Shown here in pieces: positions 17,076-26,123 of a stretch of 58,112 bases of DNA. Origin of the DNA: Lentilactobacillus sunkii DSM 19904 (GTDB lineage: Bacteria; Bacillota; Bacilli; Lactobacillales; Lactobacillaceae); assembly GCF_001435575.1 (NCBI RefSeq), contig NZ_AZEA01000009.1:22113-80224 (forward strand). The letters run 5' to 3'. The notes under the pieces were generated by a model. It saw only the letters and a program-made list of their open reading frames with translations, was not told the origin of the DNA and did no database searches. The first letter of the stretch is position 1; each line of letters starts with the position of its first letter. Position numbers and translations under genes: made by a program.

Positions 17076-17978
17076 CTACTTCAAATCTTCTATTGTATTC
17101 ACATTCTTCATATACGTCGGAACTGCAAGGCCAACTCTGGCACCATGCAGGTTAGCTCCCAAGTCGTCAAATTTGCCCTTGTAGTCTTTATAGTACAGGC
17201 CTTGGGTTGTTGGCAGCCAGGCACTTACCATACCGTCTGCAGCATTGGTGGCGATTGAGGCCCATAATGGCTGAACTTCCATTGCTTGGATATCAACCTT
17301 ATACCCAAGTGAACGAAGAACATTGGCAACCACATTAGTCGATGCAATCTCCGAATCCCAGGCAACATATGTCAGCTTGATTGATTGACCATGAACATGT
17401 TTGATCCCCTTCGTCCAGGTATCAACCTGTCCTTTGTTGGCCTTAATCCAGTCATTGGCGGCTTTGTGTGGGTCCTCGCCATTGTTAACTTTCAGCATGA
17501 CATTTGCCATCTGCTTGGGTTTCCAATTAAACCGGTTCAACATCTGATAGGCTTCCGGCTTATCTTGCTTCAAGCCCTTTCGCACGATGGTGTGAATATC
17601 TTCAGCTTTGCCATAAACATTTTTGGGATCTTTCAAGAATTTTAAATTGTATTTGGTAAACATCCAGTGAGGCGTCCAGCCGGTGACAACAATTGGCTGG
17701 CGATTCTTAATAGCTTTGCCGAGTGTACTGGTCATAGCTGCCGTCGAACTGGTTTGAAGCTGCCATTTAGCATTGTCCAGCCCATACGCCTTCATGGCCT
17801 TTTGCGTACTGGACATGATGCCGGCTCCAGCTTCAATACCCGTAATTGTGTAATTAATCTGCTTACCGAGACTTTCATCGGCATGGTACTTGGCAGGTTT
17901 GCTTCCACAAGCAGAAAGGAGAATCATCGAGAAGAACAGTGCAATCGTTACAAGAAATTTATTGTTTGTTTTTCGCAT
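17076..17978 (-). CDS. opuAC: Glycine betaine-binding lipoprotein OpuAC
   Basis: The 300-residue extracellular substrate-binding protein of an OpuA-type osmoprotectant ABC transporter. It has a lipoprotein signal with LLSAC (Cys24 lipidated) and a ProX/OpuAC domain with conserved aromatic segments (GWTPHWMF, YVAWDSEIAST, SAWLPTTQ) that form the betaine box. It ends in NTIEDLK, the same place as the B. subtilis protein as I recall it. An in-frame open stretch of 15 codons follows the TAG stop (see findings). Last gene of the three-gene operon. Confidence 0.93.
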   Translation of the reverse strand: MRKTNNKFLVTIALFFSMILLSACGSKPAKYHADESLGKQINYTITGIEAGAGIMSSTQKAMKAYGLDNAKWQLQTSSTAAMTSTLGKAIKNRQPIVVTGWTPHWMFTKYNLKFLKDPKNVYGKAEDIHTIVRKGLKQDKPEAYQMLNRFNWKPKQMANVMLKVNNGEDPHKAANDWIKANKGQVDTWTKGIKHVHGQSIKLTYVAWDSEIASTNVVANVLRSLGYKVDIQAMEVQPLWASIATNAADGMVSAWLPTTQGLYYKDYKGKFDDLGANLHGARVGLAVPTYMKNVNTIEDLK

Positions 17979-17990
17979 AATAACCCCTTT

Positions 17991-18842
17991 CTAAGACTTA
18001 GGGACTTTGGTTCGATTAATTGCCTGGGTGATCCTGTCAAGGATGATTGCCAAAATAACAATCGCTAACCCGGCGGCAAATCCGCCACCGGCATCGTTTC
18101 GGCCAACTGCGAAGTAGACCTTGTTTCCGAGCCCCATCGCCCCGATCATTGAGGCAATCACAACCATTGAAAGTGAGAGCATCATGCTTTGATTGACACC
18201 AGCCATCAAAGTGGACTTTGCCAGTGGCAGCTGCACTTTGAACAGCTTCTGCCAACCGGTCGATCCATAAGAATCAGCGGCTTCGATCAAATCATTTGGC
18301 ACTTGCCGAATTCCTAAATTGGTCATCCGAACTGTTGGCGGCATGGCAAAAATCACTGATGCAATGACCCCAGGCACCATTCCAATCCCAAAGAATGCCA
18401 CAGCTGGGATCAAATAAACAAAGGCCGGCATCGTCTGCATGAAGTCCAAGACCGGCTTATTGATCACCGCAAACAGCTTTGATTTTGCCATCCAGATACC
18501 AAGTGGCACCCCGATTACTAACGCAATTAAACTTGATGTCAAAACCAACGTCAGCGTTTGTGTCATATCACGCCAGAATCCCTGGTTCCAGATATAGAGC
18601 AGACCAACTGCTTCAAAAATCAGCAGTGTCCAATGTTTGGTATTTCGATTCAGCCAATATGTGAGGCCAAGAACGATTAACATAAACAACCAAATTGGCA
18701 GGATATCAAAGACCCATTGGAAGCCATTAATGATGCCGCCAATGAAATTGGTCATCCCATTGAAGAAGCCTTCAAAACTGGCGAGCCAGTCAACAAATTT
18801 ATCAATCCAGCTTGAAACTGGTAATTGTGGAATGTTATTCAT
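17991..18842 (-). CDS. opuAB: Glycine betaine ABC transporter permease OpuAB
   Basis: A 283-residue permease with an amphipathic N-terminus (a region containing WIDKFVDWLASFEGFFN) and about seven hydrophobic segments. The BPD-transport EAA-type loop near residues 190-215 (LIEAADSYGSTGWQKLFKVQLP) contacts the ATPase. Its start overlaps the opuAA stop by 8 bp. Role: membrane channel for osmoprotectant uptake under hyperosmotic stress. Confidence 0.94.
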   Translation of the reverse strand: MNNIPQLPVSSWIDKFVDWLASFEGFFNGMTNFIGGIINGFQWVFDILPIWLFMLIVLGLTYWLNRNTKHWTLLIFEAVGLLYIWNQGFWRDMTQTLTLVLTSSLIALVIGVPLGIWMAKSKLFAVINKPVLDFMQTMPAFVYLIPAVAFFGIGMVPGVIASVIFAMPPTVRMTNLGIRQVPNDLIEAADSYGSTGWQKLFKVQLPLAKSTLMAGVNQSMMLSLSMVVIASMIGAMGLGNKVYFAVGRNDAGGGFAAGLAIVILAIILDRITQAINRTKVPKS

Positions 18843-20034
18843 CTTCTGTCACCTCATTTCCTGAAATGGCACCCAGAACGGCACCTCGAATGATAATTCC
18901 CATTAAGTGATTTTGTTCATCAACCACTGCAAATGGGATCGGTGTCTGAGAGATTGTTTCCATAATTTCTGTGATTGGCGTTTCCGGAGAGGTCGTTGGC
19001 ACATCCGCTTGGACAACCGACCTCAAATCCGGATTCTTTTGTTTAATCAAGCCCATCACGTGGTCAGCGTCGGCAACGCCAACAAATTCGCGCTTGCTGT
19101 TTACCACATAAACAGATGAAATTTCGTTCTCTCGCATCCGTCGCATGGCAATTCTCGGTCCGTCCTTGTCAATATTGACAAAGGTTGGTCGAATCATCAC
19201 GTTGGCTGCCGTGAGGACCTTTGTCCGGTCGACATCTTCAATAAACTTTTCAACATATTCATCGGCTGGTTGGGTCAAGATTTCTTCAGGTGTTCCGGTC
19301 TGAACAATCTCTCCGTCTTTCATGATCATAATTCGATCACCTATCCGCAGGGCTTCATTCAAATCATGAGAAATAAACACAATGGTTTTATGCAGATTTT
19401 CCTGTAGATCCAGTAATTCATCCTGCATATCTTTTCGATTAAGAGGATCTAAGGCGGAAAACGCCTCATCCATTAGTAAAATTTCTGAGTCGGTAGCCAG
19501 CGCTCTGGCCAAGCCAACCCGCTGCTGCATCCCACCGGATAACTGGGTTGGATACTGATTGTCATAACCGTGGAGGCCGACCAGTTCCAAGGCATCATGT
19601 GCCTTCTTTAACCGTTCGTCTTTATCTACGCCCTTAACTTCCAGCCCATACGCAGTATTTTCGATAATCGTCCGATTTGGAAACAGAGCAAAATTTTGGA
19701 AAACCATGCTCATCTTATTTCTTCGAACATCAAGCAATTCTTTTTTGTTAAGATCCGTCAGGTTCTCACCGTCAATTAATACTTTACCGGATGTGGGTTC
19801 AATTAACCGGTTGATCATTCGAATCATAGTAGATTTACCACTTCCTGATAATCCCATGATTACAAAGATTTCACCGTCATTGACCTCAAAGTTGGCGTCA
19901 TTCACACCAACAGTTGCTCCCGCTGATTTTAAGATTTCAGCTTTTGACTTACCTTGTTTTAATAATTCTTCAGCTCGCGGAATCCGCCGGCCAAAAATTT
20001 TGGTAAGATGTTGCACTTGTAGTTTTGCTGTCAT
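18835..20034 (-). CDS. opuAA: Glycine betaine ABC transporter ATP-binding protein OpuAA
   Basis: A 399-residue ATPase with the long N-terminal extension typical of OpuAA/ProV. Walker A is GLSGSGKST at 61-69, the signature LSGGMQQR near 170 and Walker B LLMDEAFSALD near 190. Two CBS domains follow (about 275-395), used in this family to sense ionic strength or c-di-AMP. The ATG follows AGGAGGAG. First gene of the opuA operon; a terminator-like hairpin lies in its leader. Confidence 0.95.
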   Translation of the reverse strand: MTAKLQVQHLTKIFGRRIPRAEELLKQGKSKAEILKSAGATVGVNDANFEVNDGEIFVIMGLSGSGKSTMIRMINRLIEPTSGKVLIDGENLTDLNKKELLDVRRNKMSMVFQNFALFPNRTIIENTAYGLEVKGVDKDERLKKAHDALELVGLHGYDNQYPTQLSGGMQQRVGLARALATDSEILLMDEAFSALDPLNRKDMQDELLDLQENLHKTIVFISHDLNEALRIGDRIMIMKDGEIVQTGTPEEILTQPADEYVEKFIEDVDRTKVLTAANVMIRPTFVNIDKDGPRIAMRRMRENEISSVYVVNSKREFVGVADADHVMGLIKQKNPDLRSVVQADVPTTSPETPITEIMETISQTPIPFAVVDEQNHLMGIIIRGAVLGAISGNEVTEDE

Positions 20035-20070
20035 GTGCTCCTCCTTATCAATATTCTGGATAAATAAAAA

Positions 20071-20116
20071 TCAATTACCTGTCACTACACAAACGTGTGT
20101 GGATGTCAGTAATTGA
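20071..20116 (-). promoter_or_regulatory. Terminator-like hairpin in the opuA leader (possible attenuator)
   Basis: Perfect 8-bp outer arms TCAATTAC / GTAATTGA enclose an imperfect inner stem with a perfect ACACA / TGTGT tip and AACG-type loop. On the minus strand the second arm runs straight into TTTTTATTTAT. It sits about 36 nt before the opuAA start, where a terminator would stop the operon unless relieved. Confidence 0.55.
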
Positions 20117-20348
20117 ACGACTTATAAAACCTTAACAAAAATATGCATTCAGTTCAAATGATTAGCAAGTCTGTCCAAGGCCTTTAAATATGGAATGTAA
20201 ACGATTTGAAGGTTGATATAATAGTCGTTTCGGCCAATTTATACATTCATTTTGTATTTTGTTGATAGGGTTGCTACTTTGGCTTTCATAATAGGAGTTT
20301 CAGCTGGTTTGCAAAAAATAATTGATTTTTTTGTTTTTGACAACAAAA

Positions 20349-20377
20349 AACGCCAAAATTATCAAAATTTTGGCGTT
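20349..20377 (-). terminator. Terminator after rlmD
   Basis: Perfect 12-bp arms AACGCCAAAATT / AATTTTGGCGTT with a 5-nt loop, followed by TTTTTTG on the minus strand. Confidence 0.9.
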
Positions 20378-20387
20378 AATTATTGTA

Positions 20388-21755
20388 TTATTTTCGTTCC
20401 AAAACGGTGATTGATTCCACATGAACCGTTTGTGGAAATTGATCAACGGGTTGAACTGGTTGATTGACCTCGTAGCCTTGCTCAGTGAATAATTTGACGT
20501 CCCGAGCTAATGTTGCGGGGTTACATGAAACGTAAACAACACGCTTAGGGTTCATTTTAACAACACTGTCAATTAAGCTTGCTTCAAGCCCTTTACGTGG
20601 GGGATCCACTGAGATGACATCTGGTTTCAGACCATCTTCCTGCCACTTTGCCATTTGATCTTCAGCTTTCCCGCAAACGAAATGCACATTGGTCAGATCG
20701 TTCAGTTTAGCATTTTTTTTGGCATCTTCAACTGCTTCTGGGACGATTTCAACACCATAGACCTGCTTGGCAACCCGGGCCATTGAGAGCGAAATTGTTC
20801 CAATTCCACAATAAGCATCAATCACAGTATCGTCAGCAGATAAATCAGCTTTTTTGGTTGCCATTTCATAAAGCTTTTCGGTTTGTACCGGATTAACTTG
20901 ATAAAATGAACTGGCAGAAATATCGAATTTTAATCCCAGTAAAGTGTCTTCGATTGTGGATTTACCGGCCAAAACTTTGTTTTTCTTACCCATCAAAGCA
21001 TTGGTCTTTTGAGGATTAACATTTTGAACGATACTTTTGACTTCTGGAAGGGCCTTTGTGATCTCTGCCACAATTTCACCACTGCTGGGCAGCTTTTCAG
21101 TTCTGGTAATCAAAACAATCATCATTTCATGGGAATAGTGACCACGGCGAACCATGATGTTACGAACAACACCCTTGTTGGCCTCTTCATCATATGGTTG
21201 AACTCGGAATTTTCTCAGAATATCTCGAACGACAACCACTGCTTCATCGATTTTTGGATCCTGGATGTAAAAATCTTCAATCGGAACTAAGTCATGGGAA
21301 TGCTTCCGGTAAAATCCAGTTTGAAGTTTACCGTTAATCATTCTAACAGGAATTTGGGCTTTGTTGCGGTAGTGGGTCGGATCATCCATTCCAATCGTTG
21401 GGTTAACTTGAACATCGAGCTTCATCTTACTGAAATCAACTTCAATTTGATGTTGCTTAAATTTGAGTTGAGCATCATATTTAAGATGCTGAAGAGGTGC
21501 AATCCCAGTTTGGGTATAGGCTTTGTCGACCAATTCAACTCGGTCTTTACTCTTTTTATTGATCTTAACGACTCGACCAAACGCAAAGTTTTTCTTCACT
21601 TTGATAACTTTCATCGTCACGTTCTCGGTTGGAAGGGCATTTTCAATAAAGATTGGAAAATCGTCAATCTTCGCAACTCCCAAACCTTGATAAGTTAAGT
21701 CGCTAATATCAACATCATAATCTTGGTTCTTTTGGACTGGTACTATCTTTTTCAT
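20388..21755 (-). CDS. rlmD: 23S rRNA (uracil-5-)-methyltransferase RlmD/RlmCD
   Basis: A 455-residue RumA-family enzyme that makes m5U in 23S rRNA. An N-terminal TRAM domain spans about 5-65, the SAM site is DAYCGIGTISLSMA near 312, and nucleophile Cys411 lies in YVSCNPATLARD. The region that normally holds the Fe-S cluster cysteines (CxxxxxCGGCxxQHL) reads AYTQTGIAPLQHL at 79-91, and no Cys occurs in the first 160 residues, so the cluster is absent. Following dgkB, as is common in Firmicutes. Confidence 0.9.
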   Translation of the reverse strand: MKKIVPVQKNQDYDVDISDLTYQGLGVAKIDDFPIFIENALPTENVTMKVIKVKKNFAFGRVVKINKKSKDRVELVDKAYTQTGIAPLQHLKYDAQLKFKQHQIEVDFSKMKLDVQVNPTIGMDDPTHYRNKAQIPVRMINGKLQTGFYRKHSHDLVPIEDFYIQDPKIDEAVVVVRDILRKFRVQPYDEEANKGVVRNIMVRRGHYSHEMMIVLITRTEKLPSSGEIVAEITKALPEVKSIVQNVNPQKTNALMGKKNKVLAGKSTIEDTLLGLKFDISASSFYQVNPVQTEKLYEMATKKADLSADDTVIDAYCGIGTISLSMARVAKQVYGVEIVPEAVEDAKKNAKLNDLTNVHFVCGKAEDQMAKWQEDGLKPDVISVDPPRKGLEASLIDSVVKMNPKRVVYVSCNPATLARDVKLFTEQGYEVNQPVQPVDQFPQTVHVESITVLERK

Positions 21756-21785
21756 TTATTCACCTTTTTTAATCTTAGAAACAAA

Positions 21786-21816
21786 AATTGCGAAACGAAA
21801 ACTTCGTAACGCAATT
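21786..21816 (-). terminator. Hairpin/terminator between dgkB and rlmD
   Basis: Arms AATTGCG / CGCAATT enclose an inner ACGAA / TTCGT stem, followed by TTTTG on the minus strand. The short T-run suggests partial termination, and rlmD could be partly read through. Confidence 0.55.
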
Positions 21817-21832
21817 ATAACATCTTATTAAA

Positions 21833-22831
21833 CTATTCTTTATCAGGGAGTTTGTCAACGCCTTTTACGAAGTTCTTTTCGACTCTTCTCATCTCATTGG
21901 TTTCCTCCGAGTAGGCATCGTCAGGAATTTCATCAGTATTGGCAAAGAATTCAATGTGTTGTTTAAGATCAACAAACGTCATCGGGGCATCCCCACCGTA
22001 TTCACCATCTAGGTTAATCTGCATCCGATCATGGACCGGTTTGGCAGTGACCTTGCGAACCTTCTTGTAAACAATCCGTGGGTCATCCACGTGTCGACCG
22101 CCGTTAAGGACTTTAGAAGCCAGATGGAGAATTTCCACCAAGTTGCTGGTCTTAACGATGATCAGAGTAAACTTTCCGTCATCTAATGAAGCATCGGGAA
22201 CAATTTGTTCAAACCCACCAACTGAATTAGTTAAAGCCAAGAAGAACATCGAGGCTTTTCCTTTGAACTCCTCATTATCATATTTAAGATCCATCTGAAT
22301 CGGCTTAATCCGTGGCAATAATTCTGCACCCCGGACCAAATAAGCCAAATACCCAAAGAAGGTCTTTAGATCAGAAGGAACATCATAGGTCAGTTCTGTC
22401 AGAAGTCCACCAGCTGCAATATTGATGAAGTAATTATCACCTGCTCGGCCAATATCCATCCGAATGGTTTGCTTTTTGAGGACAACCTTCGCGGCGTCAA
22501 CGGGATCTTCTCGAGGGATATGCAAAGCCCGTGCGTAATCGTTAGTTGTCCCGGCAGGAATAATTGCCATCTTAGGGCGCTTCTTCAATGGGGCAATTCC
22601 GTTCACAACTTCATTAATCGTCCCATCACCGCCGGCGGCCACAACTAATTCAAACCCGTCTTCAGCTGCACGACGCGCTTCATTTTTAGCAGAATCCTTC
22701 GCAGCGGTTGTCGCATAAGCACTGGTCTCATAACCAGCCTGCTCAAAAATATTTAAAATGTCGACCAACTTTTGCTTGAGAAGTTCTCTTCCCGAAGTGG
22801 GGTTATAAATAACCCGGGCCCGTTTTCGCAT
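21833..22831 (-). CDS. dgkB: Diacylglycerol kinase DgkB (DagK family)
   Basis: A 332-residue soluble diacylglycerol kinase with the catalytic GGDGTINEV motif at 67-75 and the early NPTSG motif at 10-14. It phosphorylates diacylglycerol released during lipoteichoic acid synthesis, returning it to phosphatidate. It lies 15 nt after gatB in the conserved gatCAB-dgkB-rlmD order. The charged C-terminal tail (about 295-332) is unlike the catalytic core and of unknown role. Confidence 0.94.
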   Translation of the reverse strand: MRKRARVIYNPTSGRELLKQKLVDILNIFEQAGYETSAYATTAAKDSAKNEARRAAEDGFELVVAAGGDGTINEVVNGIAPLKKRPKMAIIPAGTTNDYARALHIPREDPVDAAKVVLKKQTIRMDIGRAGDNYFINIAAGGLLTELTYDVPSDLKTFFGYLAYLVRGAELLPRIKPIQMDLKYDNEEFKGKASMFFLALTNSVGGFEQIVPDASLDDGKFTLIIVKTSNLVEILHLASKVLNGGRHVDDPRIVYKKVRKVTAKPVHDRMQINLDGEYGGDAPMTFVDLKQHIEFFANTDEIPDDAYSEETNEMRRVEKNFVKGVDKLPDKE

Positions 22832-22846
22832 ATTTATCCCGACTTT

Positions 22847-24268
22847 CTATTTACTCATTGAATCCTTTAGCATTTTGTTAATAACTTGTGGGTTTGCCTT
22901 CCCATGGGTTTGCTTCATAATCTGACCAACAAGGAATCCAATGGCCCGATCTTTACCGTTGTGGAAATCTTCAACTGATTGAGGATTTGCAGCAACAACT
23001 TCATCAACAATTGGCTGAAGCTTGGCAGGGTCGGATAATTGAACCATCCCTTTGTCTTCAACAAATTTCTTTGGTTCTTCGCCATTTGTAATTGCCTTGA
23101 AGACTTTCTTGGCCATCTTTGAAGAAATTGTTCCATCTGAGATAAGTTTGATCATCGTTGCCAAGTGCTCAGGTGTGATCTTGGTGTCTTGCAATTCGAC
23201 CTGATTATCGTTCATGTAGGCATTAACATCACCTTGGAGGTAGTTGGCAGCTAATTTGGCATCCGCACCCGCTGCAATCATCTTATCAAAGAAGTCGGAC
23301 ATTTCCTTGGTCTGAGTGATAACCATTGCATCGTAGTCAGTAATTCCCAGTTCGTTGACATAACGTTCACGACGCTTTGCCGGTGGCTCTGGCAGTTCCT
23401 TTTCAATGGAGTCAATCCATTCTTGGGAAATGTTCAAAACTGGTAAATCTGGTTCAGGGAAATAACGATAATCGTCAGAGCCTTCCTTGGTCCGCATCAG
23501 AATTGTTTGACCGGTGGTTTCATCAAAACGACGAGTTTCCTGAGAAATCTTGCCGCCAGACATGAGAACTCTTTGATGACGCTGCTCTTCAAAAGCAAGC
23601 CCCTTCTTAACGTAGTTGAATGAGTTCAAGTTCTTCAGCTCAGTCTTAACACCATATTCTTTTTGGCCGACCGGACGAACTGAAATGTTGACATCAACAC
23701 GCATGGATCCTTCTTCCATCTTAACGTCAGATACACCAGTAAACTGGATAACTTGACGTAATTGTTCCAAGTAAGCATATGCTTCATCAGGTGAAGAAAT
23801 GTCAGGTTTGGAAACAATTTCAATTAATGGGGTTCCCTGACGGTTCAAATCAACATATGAATATTCAGAAGCATGGGAGTTCTTTCCGGCATCTTCTTCA
23901 ATATGCATTTCGGCAATTCCAATTTTCTTTTTCTTACCGTCAACATCGATCTCAACCCAGCCATCATGAGCAATTGGGGTTTCTGATTGTGTGATTTGGT
24001 AAGCTTTAGGATTATCAGGGTAAAAATAGTTCTTTCGATCAAAGTGTGGATGGCGTTCAATTTGTGCATGAAGCGCCAAGCCAGCCATAATACCATCGTG
24101 GACAACGCCTTTGTTAGTCGTTGGTAAAACACCAGGATAGCCCCAGTCAATAACGTTTGTGTTGGAGTTGGGTTCATCACCAAATTCTACAGGAGATGGA
24201 CTAAAAATTTTGGAATTGGTTTTTAACTCAACGTGGACTTCTAGTCCGATTGTCGTTTCAAAATTCAT
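22847..24268 (-). CDS. gatB: Aspartyl/glutamyl-tRNA(Asn/Gln) amidotransferase subunit B
   Basis: GatB binds the misacylated tRNA and carries the kinase/transamidase site that turns Glu-tRNA(Gln) (or Asp-tRNA(Asn)) into the amide form. The 473-residue protein starts with the signature [11 protein letters not shown] and contains [15 protein letters not shown]; a tail GatB/YqeY domain follows (about 325-473). Its ATG overlaps the gatA stop by one base. Confidence 0.97.
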   Translation of the reverse strand: MNFETTIGLEVHVELKTNSKIFSPSPVEFGDEPNSNTNVIDWGYPGVLPTTNKGVVHDGIMAGLALHAQIERHPHFDRKNYFYPDNPKAYQITQSETPIAHDGWVEIDVDGKKKKIGIAEMHIEEDAGKNSHASEYSYVDLNRQGTPLIEIVSKPDISSPDEAYAYLEQLRQVIQFTGVSDVKMEEGSMRVDVNISVRPVGQKEYGVKTELKNLNSFNYVKKGLAFEEQRHQRVLMSGGKISQETRRFDETTGQTILMRTKEGSDDYRYFPEPDLPVLNISQEWIDSIEKELPEPPAKRRERYVNELGITDYDAMVITQTKEMSDFFDKMIAAGADAKLAANYLQGDVNAYMNDNQVELQDTKITPEHLATMIKLISDGTISSKMAKKVFKAITNGEEPKKFVEDKGMVQLSDPAKLQPIVDEVVAANPQSVEDFHNGKDRAIGFLVGQIMKQTHGKANPQVINKMLKDSMSK

Positions 24269-25731
24269 TAGTTATTTCCTCCCATCTTTGGTGTTTGTTT
24301 GGCAAAATCGGTTTCTTGTTCAAACGCATTTCCTGCTTGATAGACAGTCAACTCATCATAAGGACGGCCGATAAGCTGTACGCCGACAGGCAACCCTTTG
24401 GAGAAACCAGCAGGAATTGACATCCCTGGAAGTCCAGCCAAGTTAACCGGCAAAGTCAAAACATCATTCATATACATAGTCATTGGATCCGACACATCTT
24501 CACCAATTCCGTATGCAGGAGTTGGAGCAGTTGGTGCCAGAATCAAGTCATAGTCTTTAAAAACGTTTGTAAAGTCATTAATCATCAAAGTCCGAACCTG
24601 AGCAGCCTTCTTGAAGTATGCATCATAAAATCCTGCTGAAAGAGAAAATGTCCCCAGCATGATCCGACGTTTAACTTCGTCACCAAAGCCCTCAGAACGT
24701 GACTTAACATACAAATCTTCAAGGTCTTTGATATCTTTGGCACGGCGGCCATATCGAATCCCATCGAATCGTTGTAAGTTTGAAGAAGCTTCTGATGAAG
24801 AAATAATATAGTATGCTGCCACACCGTATTTGGTATGTGGAAGAGACACTTCTTCCACAGTTGCCCCTAATTTTTTGAAGGTTTCGGCAGTATCCAAAAC
24901 AGTTTGTTTAATATCATCATCCAAGCCTTGAGCCATGAACTCGGTTGGAATACCAATTTTCAAGCCCTTAACACCCTTGTTCAAGGTACTGGTAAAGTCG
25001 GGAACTTCTTTAGTTGATGAAGTTAAATCATGCTTATCATGTCCGGCAATTGCGTTCATGATAGTGGCATTATCGGCAACGTTGCGGGTAATTGGTCCAA
25101 TTTGATCCAAGCTTGAACCAAATGCAATCAAGCCCCAACGTGAGACACGACCATAAGTTGGCTTCATTCCGACAACCCCATTAAATGAAGCTGGCTGACG
25201 AATTGAACCACCGGTATCCGAACCTAACGCAGCAATGACTTCGCCGGACGCAACGGCAGCAGCTGATCCACCTGATGAACCACCGGGAACCTTGGTTGTA
25301 TCCCAAGGATTGTGGGTAATCTTGAAGGCAGAATTTTCAGTTGACCCACCCATGGCAAATTCATCCATGTTGGTCTTACCAACTGTAATCGTCCCTAATT
25401 TATTCAACTTATCCACCGCAGTGGCATCATAAATTGGCTTAAAGTTCTCCAAAATTTTTGAGGCAGCAGTTGTCTTCAAGCCCTTGGTCACCATGTTGTC
25501 CTTGATGGCAATTGGCATACCTGATAATACATTATCCGCATCAATGCCCTTGGCGTCGACATCAGCAGCCGTTTTCAAAGCCCCTTCATCATCGACGGTA
25601 ATGAAGGCATTAATATCACCATCGACAGCCTTGATATTATCCAAGGTCTGCTGAGTCAGGTCTTTAGCAGAGATTTCTTTGTTGACCAGTTGTTTATGAA
25701 TGCTGCTTAATGATTGATCAAAATAGTTCAT
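24268..25731 (-). CDS. gatA: Aspartyl/glutamyl-tRNA(Asn/Gln) amidotransferase subunit A
   Basis: GatA is the glutaminase that supplies ammonia to GatB. The 487-residue amidase-signature protein has the full Lys-Ser-Ser triad: Lys77 (IAIKDN), Ser152 (GGSSGGSA) and Ser176 (DTGGSIRQP). The positions are offset by two from the Staphylococcus enzyme, consistent with normal alignment. It overlaps gatC and gatB by one base each, so translation of the three subunits is linked. Confidence 0.97.
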   Translation of the reverse strand: MNYFDQSLSSIHKQLVNKEISAKDLTQQTLDNIKAVDGDINAFITVDDEGALKTAADVDAKGIDADNVLSGMPIAIKDNMVTKGLKTTAASKILENFKPIYDATAVDKLNKLGTITVGKTNMDEFAMGGSTENSAFKITHNPWDTTKVPGGSSGGSAAAVASGEVIAALGSDTGGSIRQPASFNGVVGMKPTYGRVSRWGLIAFGSSLDQIGPITRNVADNATIMNAIAGHDKHDLTSSTKEVPDFTSTLNKGVKGLKIGIPTEFMAQGLDDDIKQTVLDTAETFKKLGATVEEVSLPHTKYGVAAYYIISSSEASSNLQRFDGIRYGRRAKDIKDLEDLYVKSRSEGFGDEVKRRIMLGTFSLSAGFYDAYFKKAAQVRTLMINDFTNVFKDYDLILAPTAPTPAYGIGEDVSDPMTMYMNDVLTLPVNLAGLPGMSIPAGFSKGLPVGVQLIGRPYDELTVYQAGNAFEQETDFAKQTPKMGGNN

Positions 25732-26042
25732 TATTCGTTATCCCCGCTTTCATCAATAATGGTTGGCACTCTAATGTAACCATCGGCGGTATCAGGCGCA
25801 TTATCAAGAAGTGCCTGTCGTTGGTTCCAGTTTTCTGCGATATCGTCTCGCATAACGTTAATTTGATCGGTCACACTACTTGTAGGTTCAACACCTTCAG
25901 TGTCTACCTCGCTTAAAGTTTCAAATAAACCAATGATTTGATCCAGCTGAGTTGTGAAATATGGCAGTTGATCATCGGCAATTTTTAGTTTGGCCAGTTC
26001 AGCAACGTGTTTTACTTGATCTTCGGAGATCTTTTCAGTCAT
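25731..26042 (-). CDS. gatC: Aspartyl/glutamyl-tRNA(Asn/Gln) amidotransferase subunit C
   Basis: A 103-residue small subunit that wraps around the GatA-GatB interface. It shows the family pattern [12 protein letters not shown]...[23 protein letters not shown] and a late MRDD. First of gatC-gatA-gatB. Lying 81 nt after camS, it may have its own promoter, but no clear one was found. Confidence 0.95.
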   Translation of the reverse strand: MTEKISEDQVKHVAELAKLKIADDQLPYFTTQLDQIIGLFETLSEVDTEGVEPTSSVTDQINVMRDDIAENWNQRQALLDNAPDTADGYIRVPTIIDESGDNE

Positions 26043-26123
26043 TGAAATCCTTCTCTCTTCTGAATATTCAAAATTTTATAACAACAATAATTTTACCATA
26101 GAAAGAATGGCATTTTTTGGAAA

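Larger units (their letters stand above)
20035..20387 (-). other. Noncoding region upstream of opuA
   Basis: This 353-bp gap contains, in transcription order, the rlmD terminator, about 230 bp of AT-rich sequence with no supported gene, the opuA leader hairpin and the opuAA ribosome binding site. I could not pick one convincing promoter; TTGAAC-N17-TAAGGT just before the hairpin is a weak candidate. Confidence 0.5.

Noticed and set aside
20190-20240. Plus-strand promoter with TATAAT near 20216
   Set aside because: No gene on the plus strand follows and the -35 is weak; the region is AT-rich.
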